A stretch of DNA of 15,041 nucleotides, from NCBI GenBank assembly GCA_022616395.1, contig JAKEEV010000930.1, positions 1-15,041 of the forward strand. The letters run 5' to 3'. The position numbers and the translations under genes are program-made. The stretch's first letter is position 1. Every line of letters begins with the position of its first letter. The stretch comes from Planctomycetia bacterium. GTDB taxonomy: Bacteria > Planctomycetota > Planctomycetia > Gemmatales > Gemmataceae. This document shows, piece by piece, positions 1-6,287 of the stretch. Under the pieces are notes generated by a model, which searched no databases, was not told the origin of the DNA, and worked only from the letters and a program-made list of their open reading frames with translations.

Positions 1-53
1 CCGGCGAACCGGTGACATGAGTTGCCAGTTCGCCAAGATCCAGTTCATGAATT

Positions 54-94
54 CAGATAGCCCCTTGACAGGATGGGAGCGCTGCGGCTAGCAT
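54..94 (+). promoter_or_regulatory. Putative sigma70-type promoter of cassette 1
   Basis: A consensus -35 box TTGACA lies at 65-70. A TAGCAT-like -10 (4 of 6 consensus bases) follows at 89-94 after an 18-base spacer. Just before the -35 is CAGATAGCCC (54-63), which resembles the 10-mer CAGGTAGACG found twice at the same place in front of cassette 2; in both cases a single C separates the 10-mer from TTGACA. The -35 box ends 71 bases before the GTG start of A1, against 68 bases in cassette 2. The match in position between two diverged copies supports a real promoter; the -10 is weak. Confidence 0.5.
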
Positions 95-141
95 TTCATC
101 GTTTTAATAATTTCCGCCACTCACCACCTGGGGCGGACATT

Positions 142-1212
142 GTGCGCAAGACTCAACTCATCCTTCTGTTCATCGTGGGCGCTGGCGTTGCCGCTGTTGC
201 TGGCACTGTCGCTGCTGATCGGTGGTCTTCTTGGTTTGGCCCGCAATCTGTCCCCCCCCCCCCCGTTGCGCAGCCTGACCTCGTGATCGACCCGCAATAC
301 CTCGACTTCGGCGAAGTCTGGGAAACGGACGAGTTCGAGTGGTCGCTGCCTATCCAGAATCAGTCCCACGCTCCCATTCGCATCGCACGCTGGATCAACT
401 CGTGCGGGTGCCTGAGCATCGAACCGGCGGCGCTCGATCTGCGCCCTGGTGAGACGGCAACGGTCAAAATCCGGCTCGACCTGACGGCGAAACTCCATTT
501 GAACCCCGATACCGTTCAACCGGTGGTCGTGGGCATCGACGCTGTGCTCGGTGATGGTTCGCGCGGGCCAACGTGGGTAATCCGTGGAAAGGTCAAGACC
601 CTCCTGAGCAGCAATCCTGATTTGATATTCAAGCAGATGCCGGATGTGGCTCAACCTTACCCGGCGAAGCAGTTGAGTTTGGACTTGGTTCAATCGGCTA
701 CCAACCTGACGGTTGAATCCGATTCACCACACATCACCGCGTTTATTCAACCGGGGAACGGACAACCACAGGCTCGTGTGCCAATCGAACTACGGTTCGC
801 TCACTCGATTCCTCTTGGCGATCACAAGTTCAGTTTGACGGTGCGAGGGGAGTTCGGCTCGCCTCGATGCGCATTCTCCAAGCGTCTCAACGGCATCCTC
901 TCTGTCGTCCCCGACGTTCAGCCCGAACCGGGCGCGGTTGTGTTTCCCGCGAGGCGTCTGGGTGAGGAAGCTGAGGATGTGATCGCCCTGAAGTCTCTCA
1001 CCGGAGCCACATTCCGAATTGAATCGGTCACCGCCGAAGGGGATGGGCTTTCGGCGACCTTGACGAAGGCGGAGCCGCAGATCACCATTCGGCAACGTTC
1101 AGCCAAACTCGGGCAACATGTGGCTCATGTGAAAGTCGTTGCCACATCTGGCGGACGTGTCTACCAACTGACGATTCCAGTGACCAGTCTCTGGATTCAA
1201 CCGGAGCCGTAG
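142..1212 (+). CDS. Cassette 1 gene A1: membrane-anchored DUF1573/ASH-like envelope protein with poly-C tract
   Basis: This is a 356-residue protein with a short basic N-terminus (VRKTQ), one hydrophobic segment (about residues 6-24) and a PPPP linker (38-41). The DUF1573-like beta domain that follows carries the hallmark NSCGCLSI near residues 87-93. Weaker immunoglobulin-like repeats follow, the last at about 265-350. DUF1573 belongs to the ASH/Hydin-like Ig fold; its exact role is unknown and it usually sits in the periplasm or envelope. The frame is open back to an ATG at 73, but I chose GTG 142. Cassette 2 matches only from about GGGCGGAC just before this GTG, the GTG start gives exactly 356 residues in both copies, and the ATG at 73 lies inside the promoter spacer. 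The PPPP codons are part of a 13-C run, so the gene may be phase variable. The stop TAG overlaps the ribosome site of B1 (TAGGAGG). Confidence 0.82.
   Translation: MRKTQLILLFIVGAGVAAVAGTVAADRWSSWFGPQSVPPPPVAQPDLVIDPQYLDFGEVWETDEFEWSLPIQNQSHAPIRIARWINSCGCLSIEPAALDLRPGETATVKIRLDLTAKLHLNPDTVQPVVVGIDAVLGDGSRGPTWVIRGKVKTLLSSNPDLIFKQMPDVAQPYPAKQLSLDLVQSATNLTVESDSPHITAFIQPGNGQPQARVPIELRFAHSIPLGDHKFSLTVRGEFGSPRCAFSKRLNGILSVVPDVQPEPGAVVFPARRLGEEAEDVIALKSLTGATFRIESVTAEGDGLSATLTKAEPQITIRQRSAKLGQHVAHVKVVATSGGRVYQLTIPVTSLWIQPEP
252..264 (+). repeat. Poly-C tract (13 C) inside A1
   Basis: Thirteen consecutive C encode the last base of a valine codon plus four CCC proline codons. Loss of one C brings TGA at 284-286 into frame; gain of one C brings TGA at 276-278 into frame. 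Tracts of this length slip readily during replication in other bacteria, and phase-variable genes use them as switches. It could also be a miscounted homopolymer, but the downstream frame is intact at this length. Confidence 0.9.
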
Positions 1213-1221
1213 GAGGCGCTC

Positions 1222-2352
1222 ATGTGTTCAATGCGAAGATGGGCTGTCGCGGCAGTTCTGTTGTTCCTGACACATCTCATGCTCGTCAGCGCGACTGCGG
1301 CGGACGAGGTGACGGTCGAGCGCATCGCCCAGACGTGGGCCGAACGTGAGAAACGAGTTCCAACATGCCGGTTTCGCTGGACCCAGATCGAAACCCACCC
1401 CAAAGGCTCATCCCTTTATGCCATCCATGCGGCGAGGGGTGAGGCAGTCCCGACCACAGACTTAACAATCCACGCAACCTGCACGATGACGCTTGACCAT
1501 GAGAAGATCCGTTTCGAATACAACGGTCAGACGTGGAGCGTCACCGACCGCACACTGAAACCATTTGTCGATGTCTCCACGTTTGATGGAACTCGATCTG
1601 CATCAACAACCCTTCAGTCGACTGTCGTCGATCATCCTGAGGTTCTCATCAAGAACGCATCGACAACTCCCCCCGCAATGCGCCTTCCGGTCTTTCTCCC
1701 GATCTGGATGACAGTTCGCGGTTCTTTGATGAAAAAGGAGATTCCAATCGAACAGTTCCAGTTGTCGGGTCGAAAACTGACGATCAAGAATCGCCTGTGT
1801 CATGAATTGACTCGCAAGATTTCCACAAATACTCGAGAGCAGGTATTCGTCGATCCTGGACGTGATAATCAGGTCACTCAGTATCGTTATTATCACCAAG
1901 AGAAGCCAGATATGCGGTTGGATATCGCCTACAAGACAGACTCCAAGTTGGGTTGGATTCCTGAGAGTTGGGAATGTGTTGTGTGCGAGTCAACTGGCGC
2001 AATCATGACCAGTAAGCGATGTACCCTGACGGAGTTTGTTGCGAACTTGGAGGTATCCGCCTCAGATTTCGAGCCAGTTTGCCCGATCGGAGCACGTGTT
2101 GTTGATCTCACCTCAGGCAAAGAAATCCATCACGCCATTTTGCTGGATGGGTCGAAGGGGCGAGGAATCGAGTATGTCCCTGGGAGCGAAGCAGTCAGTT
2201 ACGACGAGTTGATAGCCCAACCACCAGAGCGCTCACAGTTGACGAAGGTGATGGTTTGGCTCGTTCCAGTCGTTGTCGGAGTCCTCCTACTCACTGTCGG
2301 GGGACTTGTGTGGAGAGCCCATCGGCGGGAACCGATCCCGCCTTCTGGGTGA
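1222..2352 (+). CDS. Cassette 1 gene B1: exported LolA/RseB-like protein with C-terminal membrane anchor
   Basis: This 376-residue protein has an N-terminal signal peptide (hydrophobic core AVAAVLLFLTHLMLV, probable cleavage after SATAA, residue 27). A long beta-rich soluble region follows, then one transmembrane helix at about 343-364 and a basic tail (RAHRRE). The bulk should therefore face the periplasm or cell exterior. The central pattern VDPGRD... IAY... GWIPESWE is shared with B2 (LDPGRD... ITY... GWVPTSWE) and recalls LolA/RseB-fold proteins; that fold is an inference without a search. AGGAGG at 1211-1216 sits 5 bases before the ATG, and the stop of A1 lies within it (TAGGAGG), so translation is probably coupled. 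An in-frame ATG at 1231 would also keep the signal peptide. Function unknown. Confidence 0.8.
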   Translation: MCSMRRWAVAAVLLFLTHLMLVSATAADEVTVERIAQTWAEREKRVPTCRFRWTQIETHPKGSSLYAIHAARGEAVPTTDLTIHATCTMTLDHEKIRFEYNGQTWSVTDRTLKPFVDVSTFDGTRSASTTLQSTVVDHPEVLIKNASTTPPAMRLPVFLPIWMTVRGSLMKKEIPIEQFQLSGRKLTIKNRLCHELTRKISTNTREQVFVDPGRDNQVTQYRYYHQEKPDMRLDIAYKTDSKLGWIPESWECVVCESTGAIMTSKRCTLTEFVANLEVSASDFEPVCPIGARVVDLTSGKEIHHAILLDGSKGRGIEYVPGSEAVSYDELIAQPPERSQLTKVMVWLVPVVVGVLLLTVGGLVWRAHRREPIPPSG

Positions 2353-2468
2353 CTCAAAATCGAATGGAGTTCGTCCCAGTTTCTCCTTCGTGTGAGTCGG
2401 CTCCTGTTCAAGTTTGTCGTCGGGAAAGTGTTCTTGTGTGCTTGCAACATCTCCTCGGAGGACCATCG

Positions 2469-2885
2469 ATGTCGCAGATTTACTGGAAATTGCCCGGGAC
2501 TCTGACCATTCTGGTCGTGGCTGTCGTGTTGGCATCTCCGCTCAAGGCGGACCCAGTACCCTGCACCGATCTGTGCAAACTGACATCAGTCGGCCTTCAA
2601 TGTTCGCCCAAGTATCCCTACGTCTATGACCTCCCCGATTGTACACCCTGCTTTGAGAGCAAGGGCAAGATCTGTCAGGAACCTGGTATGCCCGGGACTA
2701 TCTGCGACAAGGACACAGTGAAGAACGGATACACGATTTATTGGGAGAAGGGCAAAGATGGAGTTGAGGCTTGTCCTGATGCATGTCTGAACAAAGGCGT
2801 GTTGCAGGTCGAAGGATTCCCAACGACTCAAAAGGTAAAGGAGCAGAAGAAGGATATCACTCGGTGGATTTGTAAGCCGAAGTGA
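2469..2885 (+). CDS. Cassette 1 gene C1: small secreted cysteine-rich protein
   Basis: This is a 138-residue protein with a signal peptide (core LTILVVAVVLA, cleavage probably after PLKA). The mature part of about 110 residues carries ten cysteines: a CTDLC pair right after the signal, a CTPC pair, and six more spread to the C-terminal WICKPK. The spacing suggests a disulfide-stabilised secreted domain. C2 shares the CxxxC pair after the signal, the CxxC pair, a following cysteine near GKIC/TTTC, an EAC/SAC after a tryptophan-rich stretch, and a final C near the end, so the two are homologous despite low identity. GGAGG at 2457-2461, 7 bases before ATG 2469, fixes the start; the frame is open further upstream (to 2256) but that part overlaps B1. 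I do not recognise the family. Position between B and D suggests it is exported with, or displayed by, the other products. Confidence 0.8.
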   Translation: MSQIYWKLPGTLTILVVAVVLASPLKADPVPCTDLCKLTSVGLQCSPKYPYVYDLPDCTPCFESKGKICQEPGMPGTICDKDTVKNGYTIYWEKGKDGVEACPDACLNKGVLQVEGFPTTQKVKEQKKDITRWICKPK

Positions 2886-2898
2886 GCAGTTCAGTCGA

Positions 2899-2928
2899 TT
2901 GACAAGTGCGAGAGAGATATTGTATGCC
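2899..2928 (+). promoter_or_regulatory. Possible internal promoter before D1
   Basis: TTGACA at 2899-2904 is followed 18 bases later by TATGCC (2923-2928), a poor -10. The 116-base gap between C1 and D1 leaves room for an internal promoter. The extended string TTGACAAGT also occurs in the promoter of cassette 2 (6214-6222). Only the -35 side is convincing. Confidence 0.25.
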
Positions 2929-3001
2929 TCAATCGACGCCTCTCATTGGGGCGTCGATCATTGTGGGCAAGGCAAATGTAATCCTCACTGGGATCACCAT
3001 C

Positions 3002-3898
3002 ATGACACGATCACCTACTCGTGCGGGCTACACGCTGGTCGAGGTTCTCGTTGTCATCGCGATCATTGCCATTCTTGCCGGGTTGCTTATCCCGGCCGTC
3101 CAGAAAGTGCGGGCTTCGGCAGCTCGATTGCGCTGTCAGAACAACCTGAAACAACTTGGGCTGGCTCTCCACAACTACCACACAGCCAGCGAGAAACTCC
3201 CCGCTGGGCTGAGCCTCACGGCTGACGGAGGCAAGTATCCGTACCTCGGATGGCTTGCCCCAGTGCTACCCTACATCGAGCAAGACCCGCTCTGGCAACA
3301 GGTCCACAGCGCGTTTGCGACTGATCCCAACCCCACGAGCTTCTACGGACACGAGCCACACGAGCAATTATTGGCGACCCCGGTGCGCGTATTCAACTGC
3401 CCAGCCGACTCACGGTTACCCGGTCCGCTTCAGGCATTTGGCCGCGAGCGTGCATTTACTTCCTACCTCGGTGTCCAGGGGATTGACCAAAACCAGCGAG
3501 ATGGCGTGCTGTATCCAGACTCGCGCGTGCGACTGACGGACATTACCGACGGCACAAGCGGAACGCTCCTTATCGGAGAACGTCCGCCGTCTGCGGACTT
3601 TCGGTATGGGTGGTGGTACCGAGGGTGGGGACAGAATAAGGAAGGCTCAGCCGAGATGCTGTTGGGTGTCCGTGAACTGAACACATCCCAACCTTCTTGC
3701 CCATTCGGAGAGTCCAAGTTTTCCGCCGGTCGCTTTGACAACCAATGCGACATGTTTCACTTCTGGAGTCCGCATACTGGCGGGGCGAACTTCGCGTTTG
3801 CCGATGGGAGCGTGCGGTTCCTTGCGTATTCCGCAGACGACATCATGCCCGCGCTGGCCACGCGAGCCGGCGGGGAAGCCGTTACCCTTCCCGACTGA
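3002..3898 (+). CDS. Cassette 1 gene D1: DUF1559 prepilin-like protein
   Basis: This 298-residue protein has a type IV prepilin-like N-terminus, AG|YTLVEVLVVIAIIAIL: a prepilin peptidase site after Gly9, glutamate at +5 of the mature protein, and a hydrophobic helix. The typical AVQKVR, CQNNLKQLGLALHNYH block follows, with a middle region containing FNCPADSR, TDITDGTSGTLLIGERPP and the tail H-X9-DG (H258, then DG at 268-269, SVRF). DUF1559 proteins are very abundant in planctomycetes and are thought to be pseudopilin-like surface or secretion components; the exact role is not established. ATG 3002 is chosen because it puts the prepilin site at residue 9, as in D2; the open frame upstream to 2906 has no signal. 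A clear Shine-Dalgarno is lacking (only GGGA). The last 41 residues match D2 at 40 positions. Confidence 0.88.
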   Translation: MTRSPTRAGYTLVEVLVVIAIIAILAGLLIPAVQKVRASAARLRCQNNLKQLGLALHNYHTASEKLPAGLSLTADGGKYPYLGWLAPVLPYIEQDPLWQQVHSAFATDPNPTSFYGHEPHEQLLATPVRVFNCPADSRLPGPLQAFGRERAFTSYLGVQGIDQNQRDGVLYPDSRVRLTDITDGTSGTLLIGERPPSADFRYGWWYRGWGQNKEGSAEMLLGVRELNTSQPSCPFGESKFSAGRFDNQCDMFHFWSPHTGGANFAFADGSVRFLAYSADDIMPALATRAGGEAVTLPD

Positions 3899-4005
3899 AC
3901 TCCGCCACGCTTCGGACTTGTTACCACCCGGCATTCCTCTGGTTCTTCGCCAGAAAACCGTTTGCGGTGTAGCCCTTCCCACAGTAAACTTCTAATACCT
4001 ACCAG

Positions 4006-4033
4006 AACCGCCGGTGCGCTTGCACCGGTGGTT
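4006..4033 (+). promoter_or_regulatory. Stem-loop in the leader of the DUF1501 gene
   Basis: A 12-base-pair stem (AACCGCCGGTGC at 4006-4017 with GCACCGGTGGTT at 4022-4033, one G-T wobble) has a GCTT tetraloop. It ends 36 bases before the ATG. No T-run follows, so it is not a classical intrinsic terminator. It could protect or regulate the leader, or act as a weak terminator for cassette 1. The rest of 3899-4069 shows nothing beyond the first bases, which match the sequence after D2. Confidence 0.5.
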
Positions 4034-4069
4034 GTTCAGCCTTCCCCCAACTCCTTCTGGAGTTCTGCA

Positions 4070-5539
4070 ATGCTCGTTATTCCCGGTGCGGCAGCCAAGA
4101 ACGATTGTGATCGCGTGACTCGCCGCGATCTTCTCCGCGTCGGCGGCTCCGGCGTGCTTGGCATCACGCTCGGCGACCTGTTCTGCCTCCAGAAGGCCAG
4201 CGCGAATGCCAAGAAGGGCGAAGGTGGCGATGGGCCGGGCTTCGGCAAGGCCAAGAGCGTCATCTTCATCTATCTGCAAGGCGGACCGAGCCACCTCGAC
4301 CTGTGGGACCCGAAAGACAACGTCCCCGACAAGGTGAAGAGCGCCTTCAAGCATCAGCAAACGAAACTCACTGGCACGCACGTGACCGAACTGATGCCCA
4401 AGCTCGCGCAAGTGCTCGATAAAACCACACTCATGCGCGCGGTGAGCTACACGCCCTACGGGTTGTTCAATCACACCGCGGCCATCTACCAGATGCACAC
4501 GGGGTACACCACCGACAAGGTGAGCGCTTCCGGGCAACTCGAACCGCCCAGCCCCAAGGACTTCCCGACTGTCGGCTCGAACATCATCAAGATGAAGCCA
4601 CCGACCGTGCCGATGCTTCCATTCGTGATGATGCCGCGTCCGCTGCAAGAGTCAAACGTCGTCGGCAAGGGCGGCAACGCGGGCTTCCTGGGCAAGGCGT
4701 ATGATCCGTACACGCTCTATCCGCCCGGCGACGACATGGACATGGCGAAGATGGACAAGATTCGCACGGATGACTTGAAGCTGCGCGAAGAACTCACCCC
4801 CACGCGCATGGAGAGGCGCGCCACGCTTCGCGAGACAATCAGCAAGGGGATGCCGGAGATCGAAGAAGCGGTCGCCAAGCACGACCTCGACGAATACTAC
4901 GGCAAGGCTCTGGGGCTTGTGGTCAGCGGGCGGGCGAAGAAGGCGTTCGATCTGGCCGAAGAGAAGCCCGCGATGCGCGAGAAGTACGGCAAGAACACCT
5001 TCGGCCAGTGCTTGCTTCTGGCTCGCCGACTGGTGGAAGCCGGGACGCGGTTCGTTGAAGTCGTCTGGCCGAAGGTCGCCAACAGCGACCGGCACTCCTG
5101 GGATGTTCACGTCGGACTGTCCACGCGCATGAAGAATGAGTCCGCTCCGATGCTCGATGGCGGCCTGTCTGCTCTGATCACCGATCTCGACGAACGCGGA
5201 CTCTTGAAGGAAACGCTTGTGGTGTGTGTCGGCGAATTCGGACGCAGCCCGCAACGCGGCGTGAGCACTTCGGGCAACCAGAACGGAGACGATGGCCGCG
5301 ACCACTGGCCATACTGCTACACGGGCGTGATTGCCGGTGCCGGCGTGAAGCGCGGATACGTTCACGGCAAGAGCGACAAGACCGCAAGCGCTCCGGTGGA
5401 CGGCGCGATCCACCCCACCGAGTTGCTCGCAACGATCTACCACTCGGTGGGCATCAAGCCCGACACGATTGTCTACAACCACTTGAACCAGCCCCGCGAA
5501 CTGGTCAAGGGCGAGACCGTCAGCGGGTTATTGAGCTAA
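4070..5539 (+). CDS. DUF1501 family Tat-exported protein
   Basis: This is a 489-residue protein. The N-terminus has a twin-arginine signal (TRRDLLRVGG, residues 17-26) and a hydrophobic stretch, so it is probably exported folded by Tat. The body has the DUF1501 landmarks: IYLQGGPSHLDLWDPK (67-82), a central long helix region, GEFGRSP (388-394), GRDHWPYCYTGVIAGAG (409-425) and a C-terminal HPTELLATIYHSVGI. DUF1501 has an alkaline-phosphatase/sulfatase-like fold; the activity of this family is not established. In planctomycetes these genes usually stand next to a DUF1549/DUF1553 cytochrome-type gene, but here no such partner is present. ATG 4070 has TGGAG (4058-4062) 7 bases upstream and puts the RR motif at residue 18, while the open frame back to 3962 would bury it. 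A strong terminator follows. Confident for the family, not the function. Confidence 0.92.
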   Translation: MLVIPGAAAKNDCDRVTRRDLLRVGGSGVLGITLGDLFCLQKASANAKKGEGGDGPGFGKAKSVIFIYLQGGPSHLDLWDPKDNVPDKVKSAFKHQQTKLTGTHVTELMPKLAQVLDKTTLMRAVSYTPYGLFNHTAAIYQMHTGYTTDKVSASGQLEPPSPKDFPTVGSNIIKMKPPTVPMLPFVMMPRPLQESNVVGKGGNAGFLGKAYDPYTLYPPGDDMDMAKMDKIRTDDLKLREELTPTRMERRATLRETISKGMPEIEEAVAKHDLDEYYGKALGLVVSGRAKKAFDLAEEKPAMREKYGKNTFGQCLLLARRLVEAGTRFVEVVWPKVANSDRHSWDVHVGLSTRMKNESAPMLDGGLSALITDLDERGLLKETLVVCVGEFGRSPQRGVSTSGNQNGDDGRDHWPYCYTGVIAGAGVKRGYVHGKSDKTASAPVDGAIHPTELLATIYHSVGIKPDTIVYNHLNQPRELVKGETVSGLLS

Positions 5540-5559
5540 CCAAGCGAACGGGGCGAACG

Positions 5560-5575
5560 GCCGGCGTGAGCCGGC
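5560..5575. repeat. Short REP-like palindrome GCCGGC-GTGA-GCCGGC
   Basis: A perfect 6-bp inverted repeat with a GTGA loop lies 20 bases after the DUF1501 stop and just before its terminator. It resembles the GC-rich palindromes dispersed as REP-like elements between genes in many bacteria. Only one copy is in this window, so being a genome-wide repeat is an inference. Confidence 0.35.
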
Positions 5576-5594
5576 TGGTGAGTGAATGCCGAAC

Positions 5595-5624
5595 AGCCCA
5601 CCCGCGAATCGGGTGGGCTTTTTC
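5595..5624 (+). terminator. Intrinsic terminator of the DUF1501 gene
   Basis: A perfect 10-bp stem AGCCCACCCG / CGGGTGGGCT (5595-5604 and 5610-5619) with a 5-base loop is followed directly by a run of five T (5619-5623). It lies 55 bases after the DUF1501 stop and separates that gene from the second cassette. Confidence 0.9.
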
Positions 5625-5750
5625 GTTTCTCATGAGTTACCAGCCGATTGGGCGACTTTTGGGAGTGGATTAGCCCCCCACCCACCCTGTTTTCGGTTTT
5701 GCGTGTTTTCGTTACGATTTGCAGTGTTTGAGAGCTTTGCGGTGCAAAAT

Positions 5751-5770
5751 GGTGGCCACAGAGGGCCACC
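5751..5770. repeat. Palindrome GGTGGCC-N6-GGCCACC
   Basis: A perfect 7-bp inverted repeat (5751-5757 and 5764-5770) with a 6-base spacer. It contains TGGCCAC, also the core of the two inverted-repeat arms downstream, and the string GTGGCCACAG (5752-5761) recurs at 5999-6008. It could be an operator-like site or a decayed copy of the same element. Confidence 0.5.
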
Positions 5771-5798
5771 AAATGCTGGAAAACGCAGTGTTTGGATC

Positions 5799-5824
5799 TG
5801 GCCACATGTGGCAAGGCCATTCAC
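5799..5824 (+). repeat. Left arm of a 26-bp inverted repeat
   Basis: The reverse complement of this arm matches 5980-6005 at 24 of 26 positions. Each arm also contains its own smaller palindrome TGGCCAC-N2-GTGGC. The arms are 155 bases apart, giving a 207-bp unit. I see no convincing target-site duplication outside the arms. Confidence 0.7.
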
Positions 5825-5979
5825 GACGTTGTCATAAGCTATGTTGGGTCAGCATGTTGCGCCGGGGAATTTCCGACGAACTGAGTGGTCATTTGTTCAA
5901 AATCAAGTGGGTGAGATCGTCGGGAGCCTTGATTTCCAGTGCATCCGAAGCCAACCTAACTGAACTAATATTCATCACC

Positions 5980-6005
5980 GTGAATGGCCTGGCCACCTGT
6001 GGCCA
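5980..6005 (-). repeat. Right arm of the 26-bp inverted repeat
   Basis: This is the partner of the arm at 5799-5824 (24 of 26 positions). It includes a perfect TGGCCAC-CT-GTGGCCA palindrome at 5990-6005. A small miniature-transposon-like element, or a pair of binding sites that could be looped, would both fit; the sequence does not decide. Confidence 0.7.
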
Positions 6006-6192
6006 CAGCGACCTCGGACCGTTCCCAGAAGTTTTGTGTTCCCCAAAGCAATCTTGACTGATAAATGAACACTTGTCAATTAACTGTTTATTAGATCACT
6101 TCTCGCATCCAACACCCAACTACCACCCAACCCGTTGAAAGCCCACTCGGTCACTCCGAATCTCACTCAGCACTGTTCGAGGATGAATTATT

Positions 6193-6212
6193 CAGGTAGA
6201 CGCAGGTAGACG
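6193..6212 (+). repeat. Two tandem copies of CAGGTAGACG before the cassette 2 promoter
   Basis: Two exact 10-base direct repeats (6193-6202, 6203-6212) end one base before the TTGACA -35 box. A 10-base period places both on the same face of the helix, as expected for an activator that binds direct repeats. Cassette 1 has a single diverged copy (CAGATAGCCC, 54-63) at the same distance from its -35 box. Confidence 0.7.
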
Positions 6213-6213
6213 C

Positions 6214-6242
6214 TTGACAAGTCGTGTGTGCGGGGATAACAT
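6214..6242 (+). promoter_or_regulatory. Putative promoter of cassette 2
   Basis: TTGACA (6214-6219) and TAACAT (6237-6242) are separated by 17 bases. The -35 is a perfect consensus and the -10 matches 4 of 6. The GTG start of A2 is 45 bases after the -10. The position parallels the promoter in front of cassette 1. Confidence 0.6.
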
Positions 6243-6287
6243 CCCACCCATCAACACATTCCCGCTACTCGTTTGAGGGCGGACGTT

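Larger units (their letters stand above)
5625..6192. other. Gene-free stretch between terminator and cassette 2 promoter
   Basis: No convincing gene is visible. A 112-codon frame on the plus strand (5719-6057) has no ribosome site and runs through inverted repeats, so it is not accepted. The stretch contains three TGGCCAC-based palindromes (5751-5770, 5799-5814, 5990-6005), a 26-bp inverted repeat and then an AT-richer part (about 6055-6190) upstream of the cassette 2 promoter. Confidence 0.7.

Noticed and set aside
73..141. ATG at 73 as start of A1, adding 23 residues
   Set aside because: It lies within the spacer of the putative promoter, has no counterpart in cassette 2, and the GTG at 142 gives equal lengths for A1 and A2.
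4652..5482. 276-codon minus-strand frame
   Set aside because: It is antisense to the DUF1501 gene, whose motifs are clear; the composition (many R, H, A, V) is typical of a shadow frame in GC-rich DNA.
5799..6005. Inverted-repeat unit called outright as an insertion sequence
   Set aside because: It is too short for a transposase, has no convincing target-site duplication, and only one copy is visible in the window.
5719..6057. 112-codon plus-strand frame in the gene-free stretch
   Set aside because: It has no ribosome site, no recognisable domain, and runs through both arms of an inverted repeat and a third palindrome.
6193..6212. Tandem 10-mers as a CRISPR remnant
   Set aside because: There are only two copies with no spacers and no cas genes; their place at the -35 box fits a regulator site better.
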